14,831 nt of DNA from CAYONQ01 sp964405375 (GTDB lineage Bacteria; Planctomycetota; Phycisphaerae; Sedimentisphaerales; Anaerobacaceae), in assembly GCA_964405375.1 (NCBI GenBank), contig CAYONQ010000072.1, forward strand, positions 1 through 14,831, in the 5' to 3' direction. How positions within the stretch are numbered: position 1 is the first letter of the stretch; each line of letters starts with the position of its first letter. A program made the position numbers and the translations under genes. This document shows, in pieces, positions 1-9,400 of the stretch. The notes under the pieces were generated by a model. The model saw only the letters and a program-made list of their open reading frames with translations. It had not been told where the DNA came from and ran no database searches.

Positions 1-740
1 TTTAATTTAGAGCGGTCCACAAACAATCTGCCTTCTTTGGTTCTGCAGCCGGCTGCAATTCCGAAGAAAACTACACAAACCGCAATGATGATTAACACCA
101 AATATGTCTTTATGAAAGCGCTCGTTGAGATAAGCAATCTTGTAGGCCAGGGAAGAGCCCGATTCATTTCAAGGAAAATCTGTGTTATACTGGGCACTAC
201 GAAGGACAAAAGAAACACTACTACTCCGGTTGCGACCGCGGCCATCATCAAGGGATAAGCAATAACAGATTTTACTCTGCCGGCAAGCTGTACACGCTTC
301 TCCAGCATTTCCGCCAGTCGCAAAAGCACCTCTTCCAGCGTACCACTTGCTTCACCTGCTGCCACCATATTGACAAACAGAGGCGAGAAGACATTCGGAT
401 AGTTCCCAAGTGCGCAGGCCAGCGAGTTTCCTTCGTTAACGCTGTCAGTAACTTGCTTGATAATCTTTGCAAGAGGGCTGTCTTGGCCTGCCAAACACAT
501 TATTCTGCGCTCGGAGGCTTCTTGTAGCTGTTCGGCTAACGCTGATAGGGCGGGTACAAGCGGCATACCGGCGTGCAGCAGAGTCGCCAACTGGCGTGCT
601 ATCCTGCTGATGTCTCTCGTGCTGACTCTTTTGAAAATGTCCCTTTTGTAGGTTTGTCTTTCTGCGTCAGCAGGATTTTCACGCTCGCCCGTCTGCCGTA
701 TTTGAACTGATTCGTCACTTAGCAAATTGTATTCAACCAC
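1..740 (-). CDS. gspF: Type II secretion system inner-membrane platform protein GspF (partial, 3' end outside window)
   Basis: GspF is the polytopic inner-membrane platform protein of type II secretion; it couples the GspE ATPase to pseudopilus assembly. Translation of the minus strand from GTG at 740 gives about 246 residues in frame to the window edge. They include a clear first GspF domain: ISRIARQLATLLHAGMPLVPAL, then NEGNSLACALGNYPNVFSPLF and VAAGEASGTLEEVLLRLAEMLEK, followed by a membrane segment of the type VIAYPLMMAAVATGVVVFLLSFVVP. GTG at 740 overlaps the gspE stop by 8 nt, and another in-frame GTG lies at 746; a TAA further upstream excludes longer starts. The usual N-terminal stretch of the family (a beta-rich MPxFxYxAxDxxG region of about 60 residues) is not recognisable; instead about 40 hydrophilic residues precede the first domain. 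The remaining third of the protein lies to the left of base 1. Family assignment is secure; the exact start is not. Confidence 0.9.
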   Translation of the reverse strand, partial: MVEYNLLSDESVQIRQTGERENPADAERQTYKRDIFKRVSTRDISRIARQLATLLHAGMPLVPALSALAEQLQEASERRIMCLAGQDSPLAKIIKQVTDSVNEGNSLACALGNYPNVFSPLFVNMVAAGEASGTLEEVLLRLAEMLEKRVQLAGRVKSVIAYPLMMAAVATGVVVFLLSFVVPSITQIFLEMNRALPWPTRLLISTSAFIKTYLVLIIIAVCVVFFGIAAGCRTKEGRLFVDRSKL

Positions 741-2334
741 TGACACGTTCGGTTACCCCTATATTTGTTTGAACGCTATCCTGTGTAACCCTGCAAACCT
801 CTTCAAGGGAAGTTTCACCGGCCAGCGCCTTGCATAGCCCATCCTCTCGCAGAGTATTCATACCCTTTTCAACAGCGGCTTCTTTTATAATATGTGAACC
901 GGCCCGTCTCGTTATTAGTTCCTTAACATCATCATCAATAACTAACAGTTCAAAAATGCCTGTCCTGCCGAAGTATCCTGTCTTAAGACAGTTATCACAG
1001 CCAAGTCCTTTGTAAAGCTGTCCTTTGATTACAGATGCCTTTTCATTTTCACTCCACTGAGAGATTATTTGCTCCTGCGGTTTGTAAGGTCTCTTGCACT
1101 GCGGGCAGTTAATCCGCAGAAGCCGTTGTGCCATAACCGCTACAACTGAAGATGAAATCAGGTAAGGTTCAATGCCCATATCAATCAGGCGTGTTACGGC
1201 TGAGGCCGAGTCGTTCGTATGCAGAGTGCTTAAAACCAGATGACCCGTAAGGGAGGCCTGGATTGCAATCTTGGCTGTTTCAAGGTCGCGAATCTCTCCT
1301 ATCATAATCACATTGGGGTCCTGTCTGAGGATGTGACGAAGGCAATTGGCAAACGCAAGATTTATCTTCGGCTTTACCTGCATCTGCCCAACACCGGGCA
1401 GTTGATATTCAATAGGGTCTTCAACCGTCAGTATGTTTAGTTCTTCGCAATTTAGTTCATTGATGGCTGCGTAAAGCGTGGTTGTTTTGCCGCTGCCGGT
1501 AGGGCCTGTGAGTAAGATTATGCCGTGCGCCAATCCGATTAAATTTCTGAAGCTTTTAAGTAACTCCGGGTTGAATCCTATCTCATTCAAACCCAGCGTA
1601 CTGTTGCTTTTGTCCAGCAATCTCAGCACCGCCCGTTCACCGCCCAGAGTCGGAATAACCGAAACCCGGATATCCATTAGGTTGGGACCTATTTTGATTC
1701 GGCTTTGACCGTCCTGGGGTAACCTTCGCTCGGCGATATTGAGGTTCGCCATAATTTTCAACCGCGACAGAAGTGCCGCGGCGTGCTGCTTCGGCAGGGT
1801 GAATACATCGTGCAGCACGCCGTCAATCCGGAAGCGTATGCGCAGCTTATTTTCATACGGCTCGATGTGGATATCGCTGGCTCGGCTATGCACGGCGTGG
1901 AAGAAGATTTTATTGACCAGTTTTATGACCGGCGCCTTGTTGGCAATGTTGAGCAGGTCCTCTGGCTGGGTTTGAATGCAGGTGCCATCAATACCATTGT
2001 CATTACCCTGTGAACTCTGCGCATTAGGGTTTGTATTATTACTGTCGATGCCTGTAGTCTGGTAATAACATCGACTTATGGCCTGCTCTATTTCGGAAGC
2101 AGGGCAGATGACCCGACTGCACGGTTGGGCCAGGATGCTCAGGATAGCGTCGTATGCCTCTACATTGAGCGGGTCAGCTAATGCAATCGAAATCTGGCCG
2201 TTTTTTAAGACAAGAGGGATGGCACGCTGCTGTTTGAGAAACTCAAGCGGCAGTTTCCTCACTAATTCCGGGTTTAACTGTTCCGGCAATATAGTTTCCA
2301 AATACTGGTTTTGTTTTAACGTCTGTCCGTTCAA
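733..2334 (-). CDS. gspE: Type II secretion system ATPase GspE
   Basis: This is the cytoplasmic hexameric ATPase that powers pseudopilus assembly. At 533 residues it has normal family length. An N-terminal GspE/MshEN-like domain (about residues 15-95) is joined by a low-complexity Asn/Gln/Ser linker (96-120) to the ATPase core. Visible motifs are RASDIHIEPY (151-160), Walker A GPTGSGKT (277-284), the Asp box VEDPIEY (304-310), Walker B IMIGEIRD (343-350) and the His box LSTLHTND (368-375). Cysteines 410, 413, 446 and 449 form the CxxC...CxxC zinc module typical of GspE. The start is TTG at 2334: TAA lies 15 nt upstream in frame and a GGGG ribosome-binding run precedes TTG by 8 nt. gspD lies 52 nt upstream, and gspF overlaps the end, so translation is probably coupled. 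PilB is the main alternative, but the gspC-gspD context favours GspE. Confidence 0.93.
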   Translation of the reverse strand: MNGQTLKQNQYLETILPEQLNPELVRKLPLEFLKQQRAIPLVLKNGQISIALADPLNVEAYDAILSILAQPCSRVICPASEIEQAISRCYYQTTGIDSNNTNPNAQSSQGNDNGIDGTCIQTQPEDLLNIANKAPVIKLVNKIFFHAVHSRASDIHIEPYENKLRIRFRIDGVLHDVFTLPKQHAAALLSRLKIMANLNIAERRLPQDGQSRIKIGPNLMDIRVSVIPTLGGERAVLRLLDKSNSTLGLNEIGFNPELLKSFRNLIGLAHGIILLTGPTGSGKTTTLYAAINELNCEELNILTVEDPIEYQLPGVGQMQVKPKINLAFANCLRHILRQDPNVIMIGEIRDLETAKIAIQASLTGHLVLSTLHTNDSASAVTRLIDMGIEPYLISSSVVAVMAQRLLRINCPQCKRPYKPQEQIISQWSENEKASVIKGQLYKGLGCDNCLKTGYFGRTGIFELLVIDDDVKELITRRAGSHIIKEAAVEKGMNTLREDGLCKALAGETSLEEVCRVTQDSVQTNIGVTERVSG

Positions 2335-2386
2335 TTTTGTATCCCCAAGTTAGTCTCCTCGTAACTGCCAAAGGATCGCTCGGTTT

Positions 2387-4390
2387 TTAGTACCCGTTGT
2401 TCTTTTTCTCAAGCTCTTTTATTGCTGGCCCCATTTCTCTTTTCTTTTTCTCTGTTATCTGCTCCAAATCTTGCTGGCTACCGAGGATATGAGGTGTTAT
2501 GAATATAAGCAGATTAGTTTTCTCCAGCTGGTCTTTCTCATATCTGAACAAGCCGCCAATAAGAGGAAGGTCTCCAAACAGGGGTACTTTCTTTTCAATA
2601 GTCGTTTTGTCATCTCGAATCAGACCTCCGATTACGATGGTCGAGCCGGAATTCATAGAAACAACGGTCTGTGCCTGCCTTTTAGCTGTTGTCGGAGTGT
2701 CGGAGGAAGAAGTGCTTTCAATAAGCTTTGTGAACTCGCTGTCAATCTCGAGCCTGACCAGGCCGCCTTGACTAATGTGTGGTGTTATTTCCAGACTGAT
2801 CCCAACGTCTTTATACTCGTATGTTTTTATCACGGTGGGGGTAAGTAAATCCGTGGTTTCGGTAATTCTTGATTCAGTAACAAACGGTCTGTTTTCACCT
2901 ACGATTATGCTGGCCTTGTGATGATTTGAGGTCATAATATGCGGTGTCGAAAGTATATTAACACCGGTCTGTTTTTCCAAAGCAGTCAGCATTGAGCCAA
3001 TGCTTGTAGTTGAGCCGCTTTTTTTCCATGCACCGACACTTAACCCCTCAAGGTCTCCGCTGGCAAAATCAACTCGCGGACCGAAGTTCGTTGCTCCGAA
3101 AAATCGAACACTTCCCATCACGGCTTGGTCAAGCGTGGCCCAGTCGATGCCTATTTCCTTTAAGCTGTCTTCACTGACCTCCATAATGAGCATCTCAACC
3201 AAGACCTGCTCACGCACTATGTCAAGCTTTTCTATAATTTCGGAGATAACCTCAAAGTCCTGGGCCGACGCAGTGATTATCAATGCGTTTGTGCCCTCAT
3301 CGGCAGCAATCTGAGTGTTCTGGCTGGCCTCAAGCGCACCGGCGATTCGCAGATTTGCGAGGGCTGCAGTAAGCGATTGGGCGGTCTCCTTAGCCGGTGC
3401 ATTTTTAAGGTATGTTACATGAACATTGCTGGCTCTGCTGGGTCGCTGAATATCAAGCTGTTCCGCTAATCTTGTAACCGCCTCAGTATCCTGGGCATTG
3501 GCAACAACAATAAGAGAGTTTGTTCTCATATCGGGCAGAATTTTCATCCCTGTCTCAAGCTGAGCAGTCCCACGGTTCTGGGCACTCTGGGAAGAGGTGG
3601 TCCTGCTTTTCTCCATTATGCGGGTTATTTGCTCGCTAAGCACCTGCGCAGAGGCATATTTCAGTTCAATCACGGTAACCTGTTCTTTCGAGCCGGTTAC
3701 ATCGAGCTTTTCTATAACATTAGCAACATGATGTATATTTGAAGATGTGTCTGTAATTAGAATCGAATTTGTCCTGGCATAAGTGGCCATATATGAGCTT
3801 GTAGGTAAAAGAGGCCTGATAATGTGACTGACCTCTGCGGCGTCAGCATACCTCAGCGGAATAATCTGGGTGACGAGAGAATCGCTTTTGGGGATTTCCA
3901 AGGGGTTGTTGCCTACACGAACCTGCAGGTTGCGCTTGGTGGCCTCTGCTCTCGGAACGATTTTTACAAGGTCTCCAGCCGGTATAGCAGCATAGCCCTT
4001 AACCTCCAGAATTGATTCTAAAACCTTGTAAACTTCGCCAAGCCGTATCTTTGTAGGGGACATTACCGTAACAGTGCCGCGAACACTATCGTCCACGACG
4101 AAGTTAATACCGGTTATATCTCCGATGGTCTTAAGCATCATCCGAATATCGACTTGGTCAAAGTTCACACATATAAGCTCGTCAGGGTTGCCAATCCCGA
4201 TAAATTTGACTTGGGGTTCCTCATCCATATCTGCTTTGTTAGGTACAGGCGGCTTTACAGGTGTATCGGAGGGTGATTGCTCTGCGGCGGCAGCAGCCGC
4301 ACAGAATATGCACATAAGGCAAAAAAGGCCTCTTAAAAGCCCTCGTGCTTTTTGTACACTTATGTTCAGGTTGTTTGGCAGTATCTGCAT
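2387..4390 (-). CDS. gspD: Type II secretion system secretin GspD
   Basis: The outer-membrane secretin channel of the type II system, 667 residues. The N-terminus has a signal peptide (basic residues at 14-20, hydrophobic GLFCLMCIFCAAAAAA, likely cut near residue 36). A periplasmic N0 domain follows (ICVNFDQVDIRMMLKTIGDI from about residue 73, then INFVVDDSVRGTVTV). Three N1-N3 type repeats come next, with typical phrases such as IIPLRYADAAEVSHIIRPLL, VIELKYASAQVLSEQITRIM and VTYLKNAPAKETAQSLTAAL. The C-terminal secretin barrel starts near residue 395 (QVLVEMLIMEVSEDSLKEIG) and contains VGENRPFV, GSTIVIGGLIRDD, VPLFGDLPLIGGLFR and a closing NLLIFITPHIL. ATG at 4390 follows the gspC stop by 3 nt. 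No pilotin-binding S-domain is obvious beyond the short KK-rich tail. Assignment is very secure. Confidence 0.97.
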   Translation of the reverse strand: MQILPNNLNISVQKARGLLRGLFCLMCIFCAAAAAAEQSPSDTPVKPPVPNKADMDEEPQVKFIGIGNPDELICVNFDQVDIRMMLKTIGDITGINFVVDDSVRGTVTVMSPTKIRLGEVYKVLESILEVKGYAAIPAGDLVKIVPRAEATKRNLQVRVGNNPLEIPKSDSLVTQIIPLRYADAAEVSHIIRPLLPTSSYMATYARTNSILITDTSSNIHHVANVIEKLDVTGSKEQVTVIELKYASAQVLSEQITRIMEKSRTTSSQSAQNRGTAQLETGMKILPDMRTNSLIVVANAQDTEAVTRLAEQLDIQRPSRASNVHVTYLKNAPAKETAQSLTAALANLRIAGALEASQNTQIAADEGTNALIITASAQDFEVISEIIEKLDIVREQVLVEMLIMEVSEDSLKEIGIDWATLDQAVMGSVRFFGATNFGPRVDFASGDLEGLSVGAWKKSGSTTSIGSMLTALEKQTGVNILSTPHIMTSNHHKASIIVGENRPFVTESRITETTDLLTPTVIKTYEYKDVGISLEITPHISQGGLVRLEIDSEFTKLIESTSSSDTPTTAKRQAQTVVSMNSGSTIVIGGLIRDDKTTIEKKVPLFGDLPLIGGLFRYEKDQLEKTNLLIFITPHILGSQQDLEQITEKKKREMGPAIKELEKKNNGY

Positions 4391-4393
4391 AAT

Positions 4394-5287
4394 TTACTGC
4401 AAAGCAAAAGAGAGTTTTTTAGTTCTGTTACCACGCAACAGTTCCATATTCATGGCGGTCTGAGACCTTGCCTTCTTGAAGACCTGGTAGGCCTTCTGCT
4501 TGCTGGTCAGTCGATGTCCATTGACTACGCGGATAACGTCGCCGTTTTTTAAGCCGAGGTCTTTTGCCTGCTTTATGTTTTCTAAACCTGTTATCCGAAG
4601 CCCTTCCGTCTGGCCATCGACGACGTAAGGTTCAATAACCGCTTTTTTTAATATTGTTTCCACGTATCCAATTTTTACCGGGGTGTTAGCATTTACTTTT
4701 TGGGTTGACAAATCAGTACTCACGGGTTCGATGCCGCCAGTGGTTCGGGCTGAAGGCACATCAGCGTCATTGTCGTTGTAGCCGCTGGCCGGTGCGGTAT
4801 TAAATCTTAATATCTTTCTTTTTCCGTTATGCGACAGGATTACGACATCCGGACCTATACTTTCGATGCGAGCGCCTGCGATTATTTGCCCCATTTTGTA
4901 CAGGTCAAACGTACCGGTTTTGAGGTCCTTTATAACGGCTCTTGCAACTGCGGGGTTACCGGATACAGTGCCAAACAGCGCCAACCCTAACTCTTCGGAG
5001 ACCGACAGCTCTGAACCGAAAGAATCGGCTGTTGGTGTCCATTCGCTGCCTGTTGCCTGGTCCGATGCACCGAACAGATTCCGTTTTATGATTTCAGCAT
5101 AATCTTCAGGTGCCAGGCCTGGTAAATTCGCCGGTTTATTTATGGACATTCTGCTGCTACCCAGTGCTGGTGCAGGGGGCAGAGCTTTTTGCCTGTGCTT
5201 TGGCAATAACACTATTTTGCCAACCATATAGACCAGCACGAGTGCCAGGGCTAACTTGTTTGCAAACAAGACCTTATGTATATACAA
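4394..5287 (-). CDS. gspC: Type II secretion system inner-membrane/periplasm connector GspC (HR and PDZ domains)
   Basis: GspC links the inner-membrane platform to the secretin through its HR domain and is implicated in substrate recognition. The 297 residues show one N-terminal membrane helix (about 7-29, VLFANKLALALVLVYMVGKI), a Pro/Ala linker and an HR-like domain (about 60-165: DYAEIIKRNLFG at the start, ALFGTVSGNPAVARAVIKD in the middle, RIESIGPDVVILSHNGKRKIL at the end). A C-terminal PDZ domain follows (about 228-297, GLRITGLENIKQAKDLGLKNGDVIRVVNGHRL). The start is TTG at 5287, supported by a strong purine-rich ribosome-binding site (complement of 5294-5303) 6 nt upstream. The gene begins the C-D-E-F order and is separated from the upstream protease gene by 220 bp, so a separate promoter is possible. 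Confidence 0.9.
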   Translation of the reverse strand: MYIHKVLFANKLALALVLVYMVGKIVLLPKHRQKALPPAPALGSSRMSINKPANLPGLAPEDYAEIIKRNLFGASDQATGSEWTPTADSFGSELSVSEELGLALFGTVSGNPAVARAVIKDLKTGTFDLYKMGQIIAGARIESIGPDVVILSHNGKRKILRFNTAPASGYNDNDADVPSARTTGGIEPVSTDLSTQKVNANTPVKIGYVETILKKAVIEPYVVDGQTEGLRITGLENIKQAKDLGLKNGDVIRVVNGHRLTSKQKAYQVFKKARSQTAMNMELLRGNRTKKLSFALQ

Positions 5288-5507
5288 TTTGAACCCTTCC
5301 TTCTCTTAAATACACCCTTTCCACCTGAAAATTTATCGTCTTGTTACTGTTTGCACTTAACCACGGGGCTTTTAATTTACCCCCTGCGAGTGCATTAAGC
5401 TCTATGGGCGTATTTGTAGCATTCAAGTATTTAGAGAAGCTGTTTTATGGGACTGTGAGGATGGTGACAAATGATCTTGTGCAGTGACAATCGTCTTAAT
5501 TGGGGCC
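5288..5507 (-). other. Intergenic leader between the intramembrane protease gene and gspC
   Basis: These 220 bp contain the gspC ribosome-binding site (complement of 5294-5303) and no open frame with recognisable content. A small GGGG...CCCC inverted repeat at 5366-5386 could form a weak hairpin. No convincing terminator for the protease gene and no consensus promoter for gspC could be read on the minus strand, so read-through from the upstream pair into gspC is possible but not shown. Confidence 0.4.
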
Positions 5508-6260
5508 TCAGGCCAATGCCGCTGCCATCACAAAATAGCAGGTATTGGCAAGCCCGTGAAACAGAATTGGTGCTAATAGCGACCTGGTTCGGACGAAGAG
5601 CCAACCGAGAACCAGCCCAGGCAGAAACGTCAGGGCTGATGTTATCTGACCTTGAACTACGATATGAGCAACTGCAAAGATAGCAGCCGATATCACTATG
5701 CTTGTCCACTGCTGCGGTCTGCACCATCCCCCTATAACCGTGTTTGTTATCCTCAGGACATTAGTCTGCACGTAACCTCTGAAAAATACTTCTTCAGCAA
5801 CCGCAACGTACATAAACTGATAAAATAGCCAGCAGATATTGCTCTGGGCCGGCAGAAGTATAGGTCGCAAAGGTAATTCCAGTCCGAAGGATTTAAGCAA
5901 CCACAGGCCGGCAAACAGGGTAGGAAAAGTCGCTGCACATATCCGGCCAAGTATCGTAAGTGAAGATTTCATCTGGCTGACGTTGAGACCAATATCAGGC
6001 AACTTCTGCTTTCTAACCATCGGCGGGATGAGTGCGGCTGCTATCAGAATAGCCGGGGCCGCAAGCCAGGCAACTCTGGAGAAAGAACCGCCCTCGAAGA
6101 GCTTGACTGCTGAAATTGCGACAATCGTTATAAAAGTGGTCTCTATTAGCAAAGAAACATCGAGTTGCTTTAATCTGTTGGCAAAAAATTGAACCGACCC
6201 GATGGCCGGCAGCGAATTAGTAATATTTAACTGGCTGGACTGACAGTTCATTTTTAGCAT
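5508..6260 (-). CDS. CPBP-family (glutamic-type) intramembrane protease, candidate C-terminal sorting enzyme
   Basis: A 250-residue, highly hydrophobic protein with the three CPBP/Rce1-like (ABI, PF02517-type) motifs. These are EExxxR at E156-E157...R161 in AVAEEVFFRGYVQ, FxxxH at F195-H199 (FAVAHI), and HxxxN at H235-N239 (LFHGLAN). Several membrane helices are visible (about 38-55, 62-80, 103-122, 140-158, 185-203, 207-224). Some members of this superfamily act as sorting proteases for Cys-containing C-terminal signals (MrtX, MrtC, MrtJ, MrtS type); others process prenylated peptides or bacteriocins. The gene overlaps the stop of the large secreted protein by 7 nt (ATGCTAA), and that protein carries just such a C-terminal signal, so a dedicated sorting role is the best inference. 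A second in-frame ATG at 6251 is an alternative start. Family is sure; substrate is inferred. Confidence 0.92.
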   Translation of the reverse strand: MLKMNCQSSQLNITNSLPAIGSVQFFANRLKQLDVSLLIETTFITIVAISAVKLFEGGSFSRVAWLAAPAILIAAALIPPMVRKQKLPDIGLNVSQMKSSLTILGRICAATFPTLFAGLWLLKSFGLELPLRPILLPAQSNICWLFYQFMYVAVAEEVFFRGYVQTNVLRITNTVIGGWCRPQQWTSIVISAAIFAVAHIVVQGQITSALTFLPGLVLGWLFVRTRSLLAPILFHGLANTCYFVMAAALA

Positions 6261-6409
6261 TTGCCTTTTGCAATAGTACGTGCCTTCCGATTTCGTGCAT
6301 CCCGCAATTTCAGTATTATCATAACAACAGTTAGCCCGAGGTATGGCAATGAAAACTCCACTATATTGCCCTGGCTGTTAGGTGATATCGAACAGCCACC
6401 ACCGCCGCC
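6254..6409 (-). other. C-terminal tripartite protein-sorting signal (Gly7-Cys, hydrophobic helix, basic tail)
   Basis: Encoded in the last 51 codons of the large protein: five Ala, seven Gly, Cys at codon 6394-6392, then SISPNSQGNIVEFSLPYLGL, a hydrophobic run through VVMIILKL and a tail with seven Arg/Lys. The invariant features of the Cys-containing CTERM class (Gly-rich spacer, Cys, membrane helix, basic end) are all there. The stretch between Cys and helix (SPNSQGN, then FSLPYLGL with a proline at the helix start) is nearest in feel to JDVT-CTERM as I know it, but I cannot assign it to a named family without a profile search. Confidence 0.75.
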
Positions 6410-9400
6410 ACCACCTGCAGCTGCTGCGGCGATGCCGCCGCCAACAAGAAATTGCGTAAAGTGCGTAGTCTTGAAACGCAGGGCGTGTAAACTCGGAGAT
6501 ATTACAATATCCTCCACGTCCGTTATACCGTGTTGGCTGAGGGTGCCGGTAAGCGGATTATACCAGTACGCTGAGGCCAAATTGCCGGAGCTGGAGACCT
6601 CATACGGTATGGTGATTGTAACCGGCTGGTCGAAATTTATTCCACTTGGACTGAACTCATACGGCAGACTGAAGCGCTGCAGTGTGAGTTTTTGCGGGTT
6701 TTTAACCCTTGAGATTGTAATTTTTATATCGCAGGAGTATGCCGCCACCGGCACTATGATGGAGACATCATCCGCACCACTTATAACCGCCGGCTCAGTG
6801 CCTACTGTTTTTCCCGACGAGACAGAGACATTTTCTGATGCCAGTGCATCAGGTTCTGCAAAAGTGCTTCCGGCATAATAAATCTCTGCGTTTACATTTC
6901 TATCATCGGTCCATACGAGATACGGATGACCGTATCCGTCTATTCCTATCGCCGGCTCACTCTGGTTTGCATTCGTGCTGTCATCACCTACAAACACGTT
7001 TGTTTTGGAGTCGGAACTTATTTCAGCGAAGTACAGGTCTGTATCGGTAGCGTTTCCGGTGATGTTTCGCCTGTCCTGCCAGCATGCGAAGACTTTTAGG
7101 TCGGCTGCTGTGCTGCCGGTGGTAATAATCACCGGTGCCAGCTGGTCTCTACCTGAGTCGTCGTCGATGATGCTGCTTCCGTTTAGGGTGCTGCCGGGCA
7201 GACCATTTGAATATGCGTAATATATGTCCTTATTGCCGGCTGAATCATCCACCCACAGCAAATGCAGAATTGAGCCAGTGGACTCGGTGGCAATTGCAGG
7301 GCTCGATTGGTCGTTTGTATTGTTTACTATTGCCACATTGGTCCAGCCGTTGTCGGAAGCCGCCGCATAAATGTCGCTTGAGCTGGCTCTTGCATCCGTC
7401 CATACAACGTAAACCGTGTTGTCGGTATCCACGGCGATGGCCGGTTCAGTCTGGTCGGAACCGTCAGAGGTTATTTGTGAAACCGTTTCTGTTATAAAAC
7501 CATCACTGGAGGTAGCTATGTAAATATCCTGATTACCGGCTCGGTCGTCCTGCCAGACTATATGGGCACAGTTTGGTGAAAGTCCATCAACAACTATTGC
7601 AGGATTAGTCTGATTGTCGTTCGAATCGGCGACCCTCTCTGCAGCCGACCAGCTTATTCCATCACTTGAGTCTGATACGTAGATATCCCAATCTCCTCGT
7701 CTGTTATCCTGCCATGCAACGTACAGCTTGTCATCAGCGCCTAAGGCGATAGCGGGGTTACACTGGTCAGCGGCATTATTTGTTAGCAGAGTGCTGCTGC
7801 CAAAATTGTCTGCTCCTGCTGCGAGTTTGCCGACATAAATATCTCTGCTACCTGCCGGCCCTGCGTGCCAGGTGACCCAGATATTGCCGCTGCTGTCGCG
7901 GACTGTTACAGGCCCGGCCTTGCTGAGATTATCAGAACCGGAATTGACCTTTTTGTTCGTGCCAAACGACCGCATCTCCGTCTTAAACGAATACGAATAC
8001 TCGTCCATTGCATTGCCTGCAAGGTCTGTGGCATTTACCGTAACGGTCACTGTCTGGTCAAAATTGAGCGTTTCGTTTGGCTGATAGACAAATGTATAAT
8101 CAGCTTTTGTACCCGTCCTGCGGCAGCGACCATATTCGCTGCTGTAGTCGGTCGCATTGCCTGTATATACAGTATTACTGTTGACCTTGATTGTTACCGA
8201 ATTAGCATCAACGCCTTTGCCGGTGTCCGCAATATGCAAAATTACCAGCGTATTTGTGGCTGCCTGTATCGAATCGGCAGCCGGCAAACAATTAGTAACA
8301 CCAGGCGCCGAGGTATCACTATCAACGGTTATGGTTATTGTTTCAGAATCCCCCAGTTGACTGTCACTTGCAGTAAAAGTAACTTCGTAACTGCCCCTTT
8401 GGCTTTGACCTGGTGTCCAGTTAAAGCTCTGACTGGTAAATGTCGCTCCGCTGGGCAGGCCATCTGCTGAATAGGTTATTTCATCACTGTCGGGGTCAGT
8501 TGCATTTACAGAGAAGGTTAAAAGACTATCTGCATAAACCGACTTATTACCAATAATGCTGAGTACAGGCGCTCTGTTTACATTGTTTACCGTGACGGTA
8601 ATCGTCTCAGAGTCCTGTGCACTGCCATCACTGGCAGTAAACGTGACCTGATAAGCGCCTTCTTGATTGTAACCCGGCGTCCAGGTAAGTGTCTGACTGC
8701 CAAATGTGGCTCCGCTGGGCAGGTTTTCTACAGAATACGTGATTGTATCACCATCGGCATCGGTGGCGCTTATTGGAAAGCTCAAGATGCTATTTTCATT
8801 AACTGATTTGTCGCCGATTGCCTCAAGCACAGGTGCTCTGTTAGTGTTGCTTACTGTGATGGTAATTGTTTCAGAATCCTGAGCCTGACCGTCACTGGCT
8901 GTAAATGTAACCTGATAGGTATCTGCTTGTGTGTAACTGGGCGTCCAGTTGAAGTTTTGGCCGGAGAACGTCGCTCCGCTTGGCAGATTCTGGGCCGAGT
9001 AGGTTATCGAATCACCATCAGGGTCAGTAGCATTTACATCAAATGTCAAAAGAGAATTTTCATTCACAGACTTGTTGCCAATTGCTTGGAGCACCGGCGG
9101 CTGGTTATTTGCATCCGCTGGAATATACTCATAACAACCGGCGTCAGGTGGGAAAACGCGGGAAACGCCGAGAATATCCGAGACCGGCGCATAGTCTGCA
9201 TTTCCAAAATCAATGGCGAGTGAATCTGTTGCAAGACTAAAATCATTTGTATCATAATCAGCGAATAGGGCCTTAAACCCAGCCTCGTCACCACTACCAT
9301 AAACTGTGTCGTTGGTTCCAGCTACGTGGTCGTCATCGTGTGGCCCCCACCATTGCCAAAGGATATTGTAATCCTCAGTGTTGACATCCTCGGTTTCATA

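Noticed and set aside
4074..4463. Plus-strand frame across the gspD start
   Set aside because: Antisense to the signal peptide and N0 domain of the secretin, which has clear family motifs.
6261..6878. Plus-strand open frame of 205 codons with a poly-Pro stretch
   Set aside because: The poly-Pro and poly-Ala are the antisense reading of the Gly7/Ala5 spacer of the sorting tail.
7865..8470. Plus-strand open frame of 201 codons
   Set aside because: It lies wholly inside the large surface protein gene on the other strand, has no recognisable domain and has irregular Cys/Arg-rich composition typical of an antisense frame.
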